Shown: positions 30,801-44,056, numbered from the stretch's first letter. The stretch: DNA of 64,000 nt from Wolfiporia cocos (GCA_029448655.1 JACCLO010000017.1:248001-312000); one strand, 5' to 3'. The notes: a model not told the origin generated them from the letters alone. Translations and numbers: made by a program.

Positions 30801-31522
30801 GGGTGCGTTCTCGCTATAGCAGTGGTTTCGGCGTCTGTAGCGTCGTCATTATATTTACACACGTCGATATAACAATCGTCGGCGTTGGCAGGCGACGCTG
30901 AGCCACACGCGCGCGTCCGAGCGCGATGTCCCGTGAGGGGTTACCCACGTCCACCCTACCGAAGTCTACCAGACGCTCTACAGCGCGACCCTAGCATTTT
31001 TTCCGATGTCCGCTGGGTGACCGCCGCGCGCTGTAGAGAGGCTGGAACGGAGACTAGCGTTGAGTCTGCCTTCGCTGCGAAGGTTATTTTGTCGAATTCC
31101 CGATCATTCTCGATCATCTTGTGGAAGAACGGCGATCGTATGCGAGCAATAACGCGAACGCCACAACCTCATACCAGATTCCCGGAGGCGTGACTGGCCG
31201 CACCTCCGTTATCGTTCCTTACAGTCAGGGTCGGCTACAATCGTGGACTCGAAGCTCCCACTTCTCGCTCTCAATGGACATGCTGCACAAGTGCGCTAAC
31301 CCACAACAGTTAACCCTGACTCTGGTATTGTTTTGATCACGGGGGGCAAGCACGCGCACTCTGAACGAATAGCGCTGTTCTCCGCGCCGTAGCCTGCAGA
31401 CTCGGAGACTCAGAGAAGCTGAGGCACGCGCGAGGCACGCGCGACGCGTCGTACGCGATCACGCGGACGCGTTTATTATTACTCCCACGGCCACTTGCCT
31501 CTCTCTCGCAGCCACGACCGCG

Positions 31523-34500
31523 ATGCCCCCGCCGCCCGACGCCTTCGCAGCCGTCTTCTTCTTCGTCTCGCGCACACTCGATCCCACCCGCCGCACAGAG
31601 CTCACCGACACACTCGCTGCTGCGGGCGCGACCGCAGTGCCACTCGCCGACGCCCGCCTCACCCACCTCATCACCGCCTCGCTCCCGACAGACGACGCGC
31701 TCGAGGTCCTCCCCGAAGGCTCGTCCGCCTCGCTCGTCACGCCGACATGGGCAGAGCGCTCGCGCGTGCTCGGTGCGCCACTGGCGGCAGAGCACTTCTC
31801 GCCCGACCCTGCGATGCTCTTCTCGGGCGTGACCGCGAGCGCGGCGGACCTGGGCCAGGCGGACACGGAGTTGCTCTCTGCGGCGATCACCGCGCTCGGT
31901 GGCCAGTGGCGCACTGCGCTGACGAAGGACGTCACGCATCTGTTTGCGCTTGCGCCCGGCGGCCAGAAGTACGCCACGGCGATGCACTACCGCGCGCAGG
32001 TCGGCATGCGCGTGCTCGTGCCCCACTGGTTCGACGATTCCGTTCGCCTGGGCATCAGGGACCTTCCGACGCGCGACTATGAATGGCCCGAGCCCATCGT
32101 GTTCAAGAGTGGCGTTGAGCTGGAGAAGCAAGAGAGAGAGTATAGCATCCCCGAAGAGAAGCGCGCATTCTACGAGACTGCCCTTGCCACTGGGAACGAC
32201 CTCCCGTTCGTGCGGGCGCCGGCAAAGAACGTTTGGGACGGGAAGCGCGTTCTGATCAGTGCGTCCCTGCAGCTCAGCCCCAGCCAGCGCAGTGCGCACG
32301 AGGACGACATTCGCCGCGGGGGTGGCGTGCCCGTCCCGCTTACGCTTGTCAACATGAAGGGCATGTCACCCCGAGAGATTGCGATGGAGGAGGCGGAAAA
32401 GATCGACGAGACGGACGTGCTCGTGACACGTTATAGAGCAGGGCCAGCTTATGTGAAGGTGCGCGGCAGGGAATGGGATATTGTATGCGCGATATTTACA
32501 GCGGAGCAGGCATACAAGACGAATAAGACTATCGGCAGCCTCGCATGGCTCTGGTGCGTGCGTGCCTCGGGCGCACTCTCCCGGCCAACCGACCAGCTTC
32601 TGCACTACCCCATCCCCCGCAAGCCGATCGAGGGCTTCGACGAGCATGTCCGTGCAGTCGTGCTACACTATTCTGGGAGAGTTCTCACTGCCCACAGGTG
32701 ATCACAATCACGAACTACACGGGCAAGCACCGCGAATACATTAAGAAGCTCATCTGCGTCATGGGCGCGCAGTTCACGCCGAGCATGTCGAACAAGAACA
32801 CCATACTGGTTGCCGCGTAGTGCGTTCCCGTCCTCCCTCTTTCCTCTTCCCTTGCTTTGTGTCTTTCCTGCGCTACTTACGCTGACCGGTCACCGCCACC
32901 TGCAGCATCGGCGGCACGAAGACGACCAAGGCGGCCGCGTGGTCCATCCCCATCGTGCACCACCTCTGGCTCGAGGACTGCTTCGCGCAGTGGCGCGCAC
33001 TCACGCCCGCGCACGCGCGGTACATCGGCTTCGCGCCCGGCGTAGACTACAGTAGCTTGCTCTCCGGCGCAGGGAGAGGCATGGGCGTCGGCGGTACCGG
33101 CGTGGGTGGGGCAGGATTCAGCGAGGAGGAGCTAAAGGCATTGGAGGAAGACTTTGGGGAAGAGGAGGAGGAGGAGGAGGAAGAGGGGGCGGAGATCCCG
33201 CAGGGGAGCGCGGCGAGCCTGCGCGAAGTCGAGGAGGCAGTGTCGGGTATCCACCACGGCATACAGGGGCTCGTGGTTGCAGACGTCAGTGCAGGTGGGT
33301 ACTTAGACGTCGATGGTGACTTTGAGATGAGGAGTGTCAGGGAGGAAGTGAGCAGGGAGGAGGTCAGTAGGATGATGGACGAGGAGGACGTGGAGGACGC
33401 GGAGGAGGAGGAACGACTGAGGAAGGTAACTGCAGTGAAGGTGAAGACGAAGGTGGGGAGGGAAGACAGGAAGGGCAAAGGTAAAGCGAGGGCTACAGCA
33501 GAAAGTAGCGACGAGGATGACGGGCGAGAGGCTTCCAAGCGCCAGCCGACAAAGACGAGGACATCGACCGTGGCCGAGGCTGCTACGAAGGCGAGGCGCG
33601 CTAGCAAACGATATGGTCGTCGGGCGAGGGAGGAGCAGTCTGACGCACACTCGGAGCTCGAGTACGAGTACGAGGACGAGGACGAGGCGCCGTCAAAAGC
33701 GAAGGATAAGGGCAAGTCCAAAGCGAAGCAGGCTGAAAAGACAACAGGACGTGCACCGGGTGCCAAAGCCGCTGCTGCAGCAAAACCATCTGCCAAGGGA
33801 AAGCGGAAGAGCCTTCATCAGGAGGAAGATATGGAGCACGAAGAAGATGAGCCTGTGGATGGACGCACGAAAACGACTTGGGGGGGCAAGGGCAAGGGCA
33901 AGACTGCTACTGCATTTGCGTCTAAAGGTCAGAGCAGCAACGGCAAAAAGCCGAAAGCGGCCGTCAGCGACACAGACGAGGCAGGTCAGCAGAAGGGATC
34001 CGAGGAGGAAGAGGAAAGGGAAGGACCCAACACACCCAGCAGATCCGCCGCTCCAGCCAAAGGCCGCACTCCTAAGCGGCGGCTGTCCGTCGTCCTCCCC
34101 ACCGCCGCCGCTGTATACTCGCCATCGAAGTCTGCCGCGGGGCCGTCTGCATCCCAATCGGATATGACGAAAGGGAAGGGTGGTCCACACACACACTCGC
34201 AACGCACCAATGCAAAGGAGACGGTCATGCCCTCTCCCAAAAAGGCTGCAGGGAAACCACAGGCTTCGGCTGACTTGGAATCAGAATCGGACATGGACTC
34301 TCCGCTTTCGCCGCCACCTGTACGACAAGCTCGTAGGAGCGATGCCTCTGCAGCTGTGAGCAAGGAGCCTGCGCTGACAGCGGTCGCGGGACCAAGTGGG
34401 CGCGAGCCCAGCCCTACAAGTGCGACCACGAGTACGAGGGGAAGGCGCTCGGCGGCGAACAAAGCGACGCAGAGGCTGCACGAGGAGATCATGCCAGACG

Positions 34501-35675
34501 TGATGAACTTCGAGAAGGAGATGAAGCGCGGAAGTGTGAGGCATATGTGGGAGGAAGAAAAGGAGAAGACCAAGGAGCAGAAAGCAGAGAAGACCAAGGC
34601 AAAGAAGCGGACGTCTGCTGCGATGGAGGAGCTTCAGAGCGAAGGAGAAGAGCCTGGCAGGAAGAAGAAACGCTTGAGTGAAGGGAGGAAAGATGGAAGG
34701 CGGTTGTCGACGAACCGCCAGAATGAGGAGTCCGAAGAAGGGGAAGAAAGCGATGGTGGCAAGAATGAGCCTCGAGAGAAGGGAGCCGCCAAAGGCAAAG
34801 GAGCCGCGGCAATAGCGGGCAACAAAGCCAAGTATGTCTAGCGCACACCAAGGGAATATTTACTAATTACAAAATTACAGCAGCAAAGCAGCACAAAATG
34901 TTAGAGTATTGACAACCCAAGTCACTGTTTCGGATGAGGTGATCAAGGTGTGTGCGGGCGCACGGGCGATATGCAAGACCGATTTGAATGTCTTGCAGGC
35001 TTTGACAAGACTTGGGGTCAAGATGACAACAAAACCCTCGGAGTGCACTCACTTGGTTGCCAAAAGCATAGTGCGCACAGAGAAGTTCCTTTGTGCCATG
35101 GCTGTTGCGCCGTTCATCCTGAGCGAGAAGTGGCTCGTTGCGTCGGCAGCTGCTAAAACCCTTTTGCGTGAGTAGCTTGCCTCATGTGCATTAATAGCAA
35201 ACCGATCATGTCCTGGCAGCGGAAGATAAATTCTTCCTCACCGACCCAGCGACTGAGAAGAAATGGGACTTCAAACTCTCAGACGCCCTGCAGCGGTCGA
35301 AGGAGACCGGTGGCAAGGTATTCAAGGGAATGAGCTTTTATGTCACGCCAAAAGTGGGTATCGACACGAAGCTACTCAAGAATGTCATCACAGCAGGAGG
35401 CGGACAGGTCAGTTCACAACGCAGCTGCGGCTGGAGAGAAGATAAGACTGAATCCCTCCCTGCAGCTCCTTAACCAGACCCCGACACTACGCGTTTTGAA
35501 CGGACACGATAGTCGCTTTGTTATCTCATCACCAGCAGACGTTTCAATCTGGCGACCTCTCGCACAATCGGGCTACCCTATCTACACGCAGGAACTTATT
35601 CTGGATGGCGCGCTCACGCAGGAGATTGACTGGGAGTCACCGTCGAATAGGGTAGAAGGCTCCATTAGCTCTTAG
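31523..35675 (+). CDS. brc1: Multi-BRCT genome-stability scaffold, Rtt107/Brc1-like
   Basis: Seven exons: 31523-32458, 32510-32647, 32698-32816, 32906-34831, 34881-35167, 35220-35407, 35466-35675; together 1267 aa with every junction in frame. The N-terminal half holds tandem BRCT repeats (for example GGQWRTALTKDVTHLFA, then VPHWFDDSVRLGIRDL; a later pair ends at HHLWLEDCFAQWRAL). A long Lys/Glu/Ser-rich disordered linker of about 600 residues follows, with KGKGK and acidic runs. A C-terminal BRCT pair (ECTHLVAKSIVRTEKF, EKWLVASAAAKTLL) closes the protein. In yeasts this architecture belongs to Rtt107/Brc1, whose C-terminal pair binds phosphorylated H2A at damaged forks. The first intron (51 nt, no stop) could also be retained. 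Orthology is inferred from layout. Confidence 0.88.
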
Positions 35676-35973
35676 CTTTGTCACTTTGTAACATTATCTA
35701 CATGCATATCATACTGGTATCTGTCGGAAGCATCGTTCAATGTCAAAAAACTAGGGGATACGTTTGCGCTCTAAAATACATAGGCCTATGTACGATCGTC
35801 CGATAGCCCGTCGTAACATATCCCTGGTGGTATCTTGGTATGAGGTTCAAGGAAACAACACAAACGGCCGAGTACGAAGGCTATGCGCAAGGAAGAAACA
35901 GCGCGGACATCCCATGTAAAATTGAGGGTGAGACAAGAGGGCGGGCGAGTGGTTCTTTCGCAACAGCACGTTG

Positions 35974-38900
35974 CTAGGCTTTCGGAAGTGAGATAGAGAC
36001 AGAGCCCCGAGGCAACGCAGCGGGGTTTGCGCGACTTTGTGTTTGACGCTTGACTTGAGCCTCCAGTTTAGCGCGTTGCTTGCGTAGATCGTCGTCGTTG
36101 ACTTTCAACGATAATGCCAGCTCGATGAGCGCATCGGGTGTTGGCGGTAAACCTTGGGTCGATCGTTCTCCCAAGAGAGATAGGGTGCGCTCACGGTCTA
36201 CGGCTTGCAGCAGTAATGTGCGGCGACACGATATGAGAGCCAGGCCCATCCGGATCATAAATGAGACTCCTACTGACAGTCAATGATAGCTGAGAGAATA
36301 TCAGTATCTGTAGGCTTGCCTTCAAATAGGAATACATCCCAGGCACGATGCAAATACTCCGTCGGCAAAGTGTCGACAAAAAGCGATGTAAACCTGCCGA
36401 ATTGTCAGTCCATGTCAAGTGATGTGATGAAGTGATTGTTGGAATGTAAAAGTCGTGTATCCGAGTTTTCATATACAAACAAGCACGTTCCAAGCAATAG
36501 ATATAGCCATACCAATGTTTACAAATGGACACTGGTGACAAGGCCATATCCACAAATATCCTTCTTGCTAAGGGAGCATCCAATGACTCCAGTGTCTTGG
36601 CGAAAAGAGAGGCATCGACATCCAGACGAACAGATTGCGGGGAGAAAAGGGGGCGTAGATGGATATCCATCATGGATACCAGGGTCCAAAAGGCGTCTTC
36701 CTCCGGAGATTGAACCAAAAGTTGACCTGTGATTGCAGCAAGACCTGTGCACATGAGATGAGCGCACGTATGCAGCTTCCTTGTTGATGACCAACCTGTG
36801 CAATATTGTACGTCCGGCACCATAGACAAATATGATTGCAGAACATTGACTAGCGACTGCTTTTGTAGTGGCTGCTCGCTAAATATCCGCGCGGCATCTC
36901 GCTCAATGTCGGCAAAAGACGCGACTCTTTGCCGTTGGCACAGTCGCGGGTACAATCCATCCAGACGCTTTGCCTTGCTGTCCGTCAGATGCGCCCAGAC
37001 AAGATACCGGACAGATGCAGGCACGCCCTCCAGCACTAGCTTCCTGACTTTCCTGCTCTTTCTGGCCTGCGATGCTGAAACAGATGACATCGTTGAGATC
37101 CATCTCAGCTCCCGTTGTCGATGTGCCGCTATATCCGTCGGATCAGGTGGCTGTGCTGAATTTATTTCCGGGTGCGTTTGGTCCGTTGACGGCTGTCTCA
37201 ACGACTTTGCGGAACTAATTATGCTCGCGGAGTCATCGCCAGGACTTTGCCCGGAAAATGGCAGAGACTCGACACTACTCATCGCCAAAGGCGAGCGAGG
37301 CAGCGACGGTTTGACTAGCTCGAAATCCATATCCTTCACAGAGACCGTTTGCGGGTCATGCCGCTGTTCAAGCGAAGAGACACTCAACACAGGACTGCGT
37401 TCACTTTGCATTGAAGGTCGGCTATTATTGTGTGTGCGGAGTATCGATAATGTAGAGCGAGATGATGGTGCTCGTAGGGATGGAGATTCCGGCTCCGATG
37501 TATCTGATATGGACGTGGAAGTAGTCAAATTTAGTCGCGAGCCCTGGGGATTCACCGCCTCGCCGTCGTTCAACGAGCGGCCATGCGGCGGTATACACGA
37601 AGGAGACGGTGAGTCTCTGGCGATGGTCTTCGCGCCAGGCAAAACAGACGAGCGGATGCGTCTGATCACGGGAAACGTGCCCGATGGAGAGGATGGGGAC
37701 CGTGGGGATGGTGGGGGACTAGATTTCGAAGATTCAGAACCGAGTGTGCCTTTTGACAGATGGCGAACTAATGTCCCACCTGCAGGATGAGCCTCCATTC
37801 GATATGGGCTGCTTGGCGGCCCCCTATCGAACGACATTGCTCCAGGTTTTGGCGACATGGAATGCATGGGAGGATATCCAGCTCGCGGGCCCCCGGGAGA
37901 CATGGGCGGTGATGGAGCGGCCACCATGTTCTCCGAATTTGAGAGCGGAGAAGGTCTCTGAACAGACCGAACCACCGAAGCGGAATGAGAGACTGTAGCA
38001 CGCTGGGGAGTGGGCACAGGAACAGAAGACATCGCAGCAGCAGGGGTAGCAGTCGCAGACTTGGTTCGCTTCGTGATCACAGGCGGATACGGACCGTGAG
38101 GGCTGCCGATCATCTCGTCGCCGCTATAGAAAAATTCAGATTACACATTGTGTCAAACGCGGAGTGACTTGCCTGGGCACGTTCGCCAAGATATCCGTTG
38201 AAGGTGCTTCGAACCCTGAGAAGGATCTTGAGCGAGGGCGATTGGAGGGGGCTTGGGGGGTGAAATTCGGCCGCTGAATGACGTTGCCCGGCGGAGGATG
38301 CATGCCTTGAGGATGTCCCATACCTTGGGGAGGTCCCATACCTTGAGGCCCCATACCTGGATACGGGCCCTGTGGCGGATACGGGCCCTGTGGGGGGTGC
38401 ATACCTAGCGAGTTCATGCCGGACGGAAGGTGCATGCCCGGCACCTGGCCGTGATACCCCGGCCGTGGCGACTCGGTTCGGGCGCGGTGCAGGAACGCGC
38501 GGTCGTCGCCAAACGTCGCAGGGGACGCCGACCTCGACGCGGGGTTCTGCGGCGCCATATTGCTATTGCCCGGGCGCGGCGACTCCGTGTGCGCGCGGTG
38601 CACGCCCATCGCGTCGCCAAACGCAGCCGGCGAGCCCGCGCGCGAGCCCGGGTGCTGCGCGCCGCCGAGCGGCCGGTTGGCAGGCACGTTGTTCTGCGGC
38701 TCGAGCGCGAACGAGACCGGCACCGGCCCGGTGGAGCTCGCGAGGTCGTGCTCAAACTGGCCGTAGATCGTCGTCGCGCGCGCGCGCGACATCGCGATCG
38801 CCATGTGCATCGTCGGGATCGCCGAGCCGGGCGGGGGGCCTGTGGGCCGCTGGGACGGCATGGGCGCCGGCATGGGCTGGCGGCCGTACATTGGACCGGC

Positions 38901-41284
38901 AGGAACCTGGGCGGGCTTGGGGGCGTGCGGATGTGGCATGAAGAGACTGGCTCGGCCGGCTGGGTTCGCGGCTGGCCGGTTAGGGTCGACTGGGCGGGCT
39001 GTTGGCCTGCCAGCCATCAGAGACGCCGGCATTCCTGGAGTCAGTGACGCAGGCAGGGCACCAGAGGTGAGCGACGGCGGCAGTATGACAGATCTGGTCG
39101 GAGTTGGAGGCACCTGCATTGACGATACCGCTGTGTACGGGGGCGGCGCTGGCGTAGTAGGAGTGGGAATTTGCTCCTCGGCCAGCGGCGACAGTGGTCT
39201 GTTGAAGGATCCTATCGACGTGGGAGAGTCGACCTCGTCATCTTCAATCACGATGTTCTGCGACACTTGCCGCTGGCCCGCGCTGTATTGGGCATACGCC
39301 TCCTTGCTCGGTCGTCTGGTCGGAGTTTCCAGCCGCGGAGGAGCATCTTGCTGTTCCTGGAAAGACGTCGCCGACGCCCCGCTTGGCAGAGACGACTCAC
39401 TCGTGGGTGTATCAGGAACGGGATGGATGAACAAATCCATCGACAGAGGCGTCGTCGTGCTCTGCGGCGAGCCAAACGACGCATGGAGCAGCGGCGAGGG
39501 CGAGCGCGCGAGCTCGAGCGGCGCAGGCCGGTTGTTCCGGAGCATCCGCTCAATAGACTCGGTCGCAGACATGTCCGATTCAGAGGGCCGTTTGCCCTTG
39601 TCGCCAGAAGGAGGTGTGCGTTCGTCGCCAGAGGGCTGTACCTGTTGGCCATCGGCAGGCTGCCCGTCATGGCTTTTAGAGTCTCGCGCGTCATGCTCAT
39701 CATCGCGGACGAGATTGGTTTGCGCCGCATCCGCAAGCGAGTTTGCCGACGGGTAACCGCGCAGACTCGGCGGCGGCGACGGCGACGGCGACGATGGCGA
39801 CGATGCCGGCGCGGCCTGCTTGTCCGCGCCGTCGCCTCTCGGCGCCTGCGCGCTCTCCACGGGCACGGGAGGCACGTCCGCGCCTGCGCCAGGAGGGAGG
39901 AGCGAGCCCCGCGACATGCGCGACGACGCCTGGGGCGCCATCGAGAAGCGCGAGTACCGGTAGCTGTCGTAGAACGAGCCGCCCTCCCAGTCGGAGCCGT
40001 CCAGCGAGTCGGTGCTGGACGGCTGCAGCGAGCTCCGCGGCGAGTACGGCTCGCCCTCGCGCGCGAACGCGGGGGCCGGCGGCTGGAAGTCGGACAGCGG
40101 CCGCGACGCGAGGCTCTGCGGGGAGGAGCACGAGGAGTAGTACGACTCGGTCGGCGCGACCGAGTGGATGCTCGGCGTCGGGCCGCCGTGGGCGGAGTGC
40201 GGCGAGTCGGCGCGGCTGTCGCTGTGCTCGCCTGCGTCCTCGTCGTGGTCGCCAGCGCCATCGTGCTCCCCAACAGGCTCGCCTTCGTCGTCGCTCTCCT
40301 CGAACCTTGGCGTGTCGCTCCTTTGGCTGAACATGGATGCGTCGTCGTCGTCGTCGTCGATGCCGCCGACATAGTCCTGAAGCAGAGACAGTCCGATGCC
40401 CTCCGCTCCTTCGGTCAGGTCCAGCGAGAGCCGCGAGCTATCGTCAGCATCCAAGTCCACCGACCCGTATCTCGCCTCGGGCGTCGGGTGGCGCGCCTCC
40501 CTCGGGGAGGAATGTTTCCGTATGTTCAGCGGACTTACGGTGGGTGTCGGAGGCGGCTCCAGCTCGTCGTCGGGCGGGATCAGCGCAGAGAGCCTGGCGC
40601 CCAGGGACTGCATGTCCGGCTGCCGCCACGCAGAGCCGCTCAGGATCCGCAGGGCGCTCTGCTCCTCGTGGGTGCTGTCCGGTGTGCGCAGAGCGGAGGT
40701 CGGCGCGGTCGAGCCCGCGTCGACGGTCAACTGCGACGAGATGCTGTCCCCAGACATCGAGCGCCGCAGCGTGCGCGGCAGAGATGCGTGGACGGACGAA
40801 GACGAGGACGCGGAGCCGAGGCTGTAAGACGTACGCGGCGTGCGCACGCACTCGGGCACGGGCGACTGCTTGAATGACAAGTCGTGAGCGCGGAGCGTCG
40901 CCGTGCTCAGGGCAGACTCGGGGCGGCGCTTGGTGATGACTGGTTTCTTGAGGCGGCCGTGGAAGCGCACGTCCTCGGCGTGGAAGAGGCCAATGACGCC
41001 CTCGCAGTAGCCCTGGATTTTGTGAGGCAGCGGGAGAGAACTGGGAGGAGGAGCACGCACGAGGTAGACGAGATCTTCGCCGTCTTCCCACAGCATCAAG
41101 ACGGTGATCTCGTCGCCCTACAGGCGCCGATCACGTGACATGCACTGCACTTCGCGCACAAACTCACCTTCATGAACATCAGGTCGTCGTCCGTCTCAGC
41201 TATGCAGTCCTGCAGGGCGGTGCCCTTGCCAATCCCGCCTTTGGCTGCGAAGCGAGCCCAGCGGCCGAGCTCTTTCGCATACAT
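35974..41284 (-). CDS. SH3-like plus TBC (Rab GTPase-activating protein-like) protein
   Basis: Six exons on the minus strand: 41284-41168, 41117-38173, 38123-36796, 36744-36513, 36393-36320, 36269-35974; 1663 aa, all phases consistent. The N-terminus (GKGTALQDCIAETDDDLMF, GDEITVLMLWEDGEDLVY, GVIGLFHAEDVRF) reads as an SH3 domain. About 1000 residues of Ser/Pro-rich, Met/Gly/Pro-repeat disordered sequence follow, then a TBC domain from about KVRKLVLEGVPASVRYLVW. The arginine-finger motif is present (IERDAAR), but the expected YxQ glutamine is replaced (YCTG), so GAP activity may be altered. Introns 38124-38172 and 36270-36319 appear to have GC donors (GCAAGT, GCAAGC). An in-frame stop lies shortly upstream of the chosen ATG. 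Confidence 0.82.
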
Positions 41285-41772
41285 CACGCGTATCCGCTTT
41301 ACGGTCACGAGGTACGATATTAGATAACTCTATCACGTCGAGTTGGCGACCGAGAAGTCGAAGCAGAGAAGCCAGAGCCGACTGCAAGGATTTCGGAATC
41401 GCGCCGGAGAGAATTAAGAGCTTGACAGGCGTAGGCGTAGCGGCGAAGTCTATGAACGAATGCAAGTGGTAGGACGACCCGGGGACACCGTTGGAGACGG
41501 CGAGCTACCACCAGGGGATATTGTATGGAGAGCCAAGAAATTATGCGGCGTCGTACGAATATGCGCGGGGCGCGGGTCGGGAAGCAAGCAAGTAAGGAAC
41601 GATGGTAAAGTAAAGAACGAACGCGCTGTGCAGGGCAGCGGCGACGACGACGGAGGTGCAGAGGCAGGGCAACGATCCGGGCGAGGATCACTCCCAAATA
41701 GGAAGCCCTCAATTAAATATGCTTATGTAAACCAGTTCACTCCGTCTTGTCGGCGACTCACCCGCAAGCACC
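41285..41772. promoter_or_regulatory. Divergent intergenic region (TBC gene / prefoldin 6)
   Basis: 488 bp between two divergently transcribed genes, so it should contain both promoters. An AT-rich patch (41708-41728, AATTAAATATGCTTATG) lies about 50 bp upstream of the prefoldin ATG. No specific operator recognised. Confidence 0.4.
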
Positions 41773-42343
41773 ATGTCCGCCGCCGTCCTCGCGCTACAGG
41801 AGCGCCTCCAGGCCGCGTCGGCCGACTACCAGAAGATCCAGGAGGATGTCTCGACCGCAGTAGAGGCCCGCCAGCGCCTCGAAGGCCAGCTCTCCGAGAA
41901 CGAGCTCGTCAAGAAGGCATGCCGCTTTCCATCGGTGGGCCATGCCGCTGACTACGTGCGCAGGAATTCGCGTCGCTGGCAGAAGAGAACACGGTGTACA
42001 AGCTGATCGGCCCCGTGCTCGTCAAGCAGGACCAGGCGGAGGCGAAGAGCAACGTCGAGACCCGACTCGAGTTCATCCGCTCCGAGATGTGCGTGCGCGC
42101 GCTCCATCTGTCTTTGTTCGCTTACGGGCCGAACTGCAGCAAACGGGTAGAGACTCAGCTCAAGGAGCTCGACGGCAAGTCAGAGAAAAAGAAGACGGAG
42201 GTGAGTGCATGTGTCCGTTCGTGCGCGGTGCGCTATATATCAGCTATCGTCCGTGACACACGCGTTCTCAGCTCGTGGAGATCCAAGCTGCGCTGCAGCA
42301 GCAGGCCCAGGGGCCGAATGCACCAGCAGCCATCGCCGCGTAA
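41773..42343 (+). CDS. pfd6: Prefoldin subunit 6
   Basis: Four exons (41773-41916, 41964-42088, 42140-42200, 42272-42343) give 133 aa, the usual size of the family. Two long helices with heptad character flank the conserved beta-hairpin core (NTVYKLIGPVLVKQDQAEA, then ETRLEFI). Prefoldin is a cytosolic heterohexameric chaperone that hands unfolded actin and tubulin to CCT; subunit 6 is a beta-type member (Yke2 in yeast). The start sits in a good context (CACCATGTCC). The first intron seems to start with GC (AAGAAG followed by GCATGC), the only way to join VKK to EFASL in frame. Ends convergent with the uS17m gene 178 bp away. Confidence 0.9.
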
Positions 42344-42520
42344 ACGACACACCAGATCAATCATCCCTCTATCCATAGCGCTTCTGCTTCCTGCATCCTG
42401 CGTCCATCCATACAACTGCTCCTCGACTAGCTGAGTTGAATGAAATGGCCATGTTGTGCGATTTTTATGGCAACCGACGTGTATGGGGGCCGGCCGTGGT
42501 CGTCGTGAGAGAGAGGCAAG

Positions 42521-42977
42521 TCATGCGGCGGTAGTGGTGGGAGGCACACTCGGCGTGGCGCCGGCACCCTGCGCATTGATTTTAGAGGCCGCTGCGGCCA
42601 TGCGCGCGTGTGCCTCATCGCGCTCTTCGTCGGGTCGCTTGATGATTTGCTCGAGCTTGAACCGCTTGCGTGCGGAGATGGGCGGGCAGTTGCGGATGAG
42701 GACGGTGTCGCCGTGCCGCAGTTCTGATGCTTGTCGGAAGCAAGTCACGCTGAAGAAGAGCATATATACACGCACCGTTGCGTTCGTCGTGAGTTAGGTA
42801 CTTCTTGCTCCTCTCCATCCGCTACAACCCAGGTCAAATGGCGCGGATTCACGCATGTGCGAAGGCACACACCTTCCCCGTCCGGGGGTGCATGATCCAG
42901 CGGGAGACAGTGACTGTCGCAGTCTTGTTCATAAAGCCGACCTTGGTGACGACTCCGGTGAACGCCATCGGCGGCAT
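42521..42977 (-). CDS. mrps17: Mitochondrial ribosomal protein uS17m (bacterial S17 family)
   Basis: Three exons on the minus strand: 42977-42873, 42776-42729 region joined as 42821-42776 and 42729-42521; 119 aa. The S17 signature is clear: GVVTKVGFMNKTATVTV, then RWIMHPRTGK, KKYLTHDERN, HGDTVLIRNCPPISARKRF. A short Ala/Thr-rich tail follows. It binds the 5' domain of the small-subunit rRNA in the mitoribosome. No strong N-terminal presequence is visible; starting at ATG 42977 gives MPPMAFTG, and a second ATG lies three codons later. Its promoter is shared with vti1 across only 164 bp. Confidence 0.9.
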
Positions 42978-43141
42978 GGTGGGCAACGAGCGGGAGGTCC
43001 TCGAGGTCGTCGGCGGTGGCAGAGACACAATTGCCAATTCAGCTGCACCGTAGGGTTAGGGGCAGCCAAACAGGCATCAATACGACTCGTGCCTGCTGTG
43101 GGAGTGCCGCAGTGGCAACTCACCCACACAGGCTTACGACG
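42978..43141. promoter_or_regulatory. Compact divergent promoter between mrps17 and vti1
   Basis: 164 bp separate the two start codons, so both genes must share or abut promoters here. No TATA box is evident. Confidence 0.5.
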
Positions 43142-44056
43142 ATGGACAACTCGCCCACCGCGCTCTTCGACTCGTATGAGCAGGATTTCCAGCAGATCAT
43201 ACAGAGCATCCGCGAGAAGGTCGAGGGAGATGTGCAGGGCGAGCAGGCGGGTGAGTCGCCCGTTGCCGCTGTGCACTGCCGGGCTCACACCACGCACAGA
43301 GCAGCGCAAGGCCGCGCTGCGCAGGGTCGAGATGGAGCTCGACGAGGCGGACGAGATGGTGCGTGCGCCGCCGCCGCCGTGCGCGCCCCGCTAATCCGCT
43401 GACCCGCCCGCGCCCGCCAGGTCTCGCAAATGGAGATAGAGATCCAGGGCATCCCGCAGTCCATCCGCCCGTCGTACCAGACGCGCATCCGCGGCGCCAA
43501 GGCCGAGCTGCAGCGCTACAAGAAGCTCGCGAAGGACCTCCACGCGCAGCTCGCGCGCGCGGACCTCATGGGCCCCGCGCGCCCCGGGATGGGCGCGCTC
43601 TCGGACGACCCGTACGGCGCGACGAGCGACCGGACGCGGTTGCTTGCGGGCACCGCGCTTTTGGAGGATGGGACGAGGAGGCTGGAGGAGAGCCAGCGGA
43701 TCGCGCTGGAGACGGAGGAGCAGGGGTCGGATATTCTGAGGAGCTTGAGGGTGCAGCGGGAGCAGATTCAGAACGCAAGGGATACGGTGAGTGGGCCGTC
43801 GGTGATGGGAGGGACCGCCGCTGATTGATACTTAGCTGGGCCGCGCGGACACCTCGATAGACCGGGCATCGGGCACGCTGAAGAAGATGATCAGACGGTG
43901 CGTGCGCTTCGTGTGCTCTGTGTTGGTTTCCAAACGGCTTATAGCTGGATTTGACGCGCGTGCAGGATGTACCAGCAGCGTGTGGTCACCGCGGCCATCA
44001 TCGTCGTCCTTGTGTTCTTGATCCTCATCATTCTATGGGCCAAACTCTGGCGTTGA
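43142..44056 (+). CDS. vti1: Vesicle SNARE Vti1 (Qb-SNARE)
   Basis: Five exons (43142-43250, 43300-43358, 43421-43786, 43836-43897, 43966-44056) give 228 aa, close to known Vti1 proteins. The N-terminal Habc-like helical region (LFDSYEQDFQQIIQSI, MEIEIQGIPQSIRPSY) is followed by the SNARE coiled coil (QGSDILRSLRVQREQIQNAR through LKKMIRRMYQQR) and one C-terminal membrane anchor (TAAIIVVLVFLILIILWAKL), ending three residues after the anchor. Vti1 acts in Golgi, endosome and vacuole fusion as the Qb partner of several SNARE complexes. All intron phases agree. Confidence 0.94.

Noticed and set aside
31337..32299. 320-aa minus-strand frame opposite the BRCT gene
   Set aside because: It mirrors a GC-rich coding exon; composition is Arg/Gly/Glu skewed and no domain or splice context supports it, whereas the plus strand has BRCT motifs and clean introns.
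39171..40877. 568-aa plus-strand frame opposite the TBC gene
   Set aside because: Arg-rich antisense shadow of the Ser/Pro-rich exon of the TBC gene; no domain, and the minus strand has consistent splice phases.
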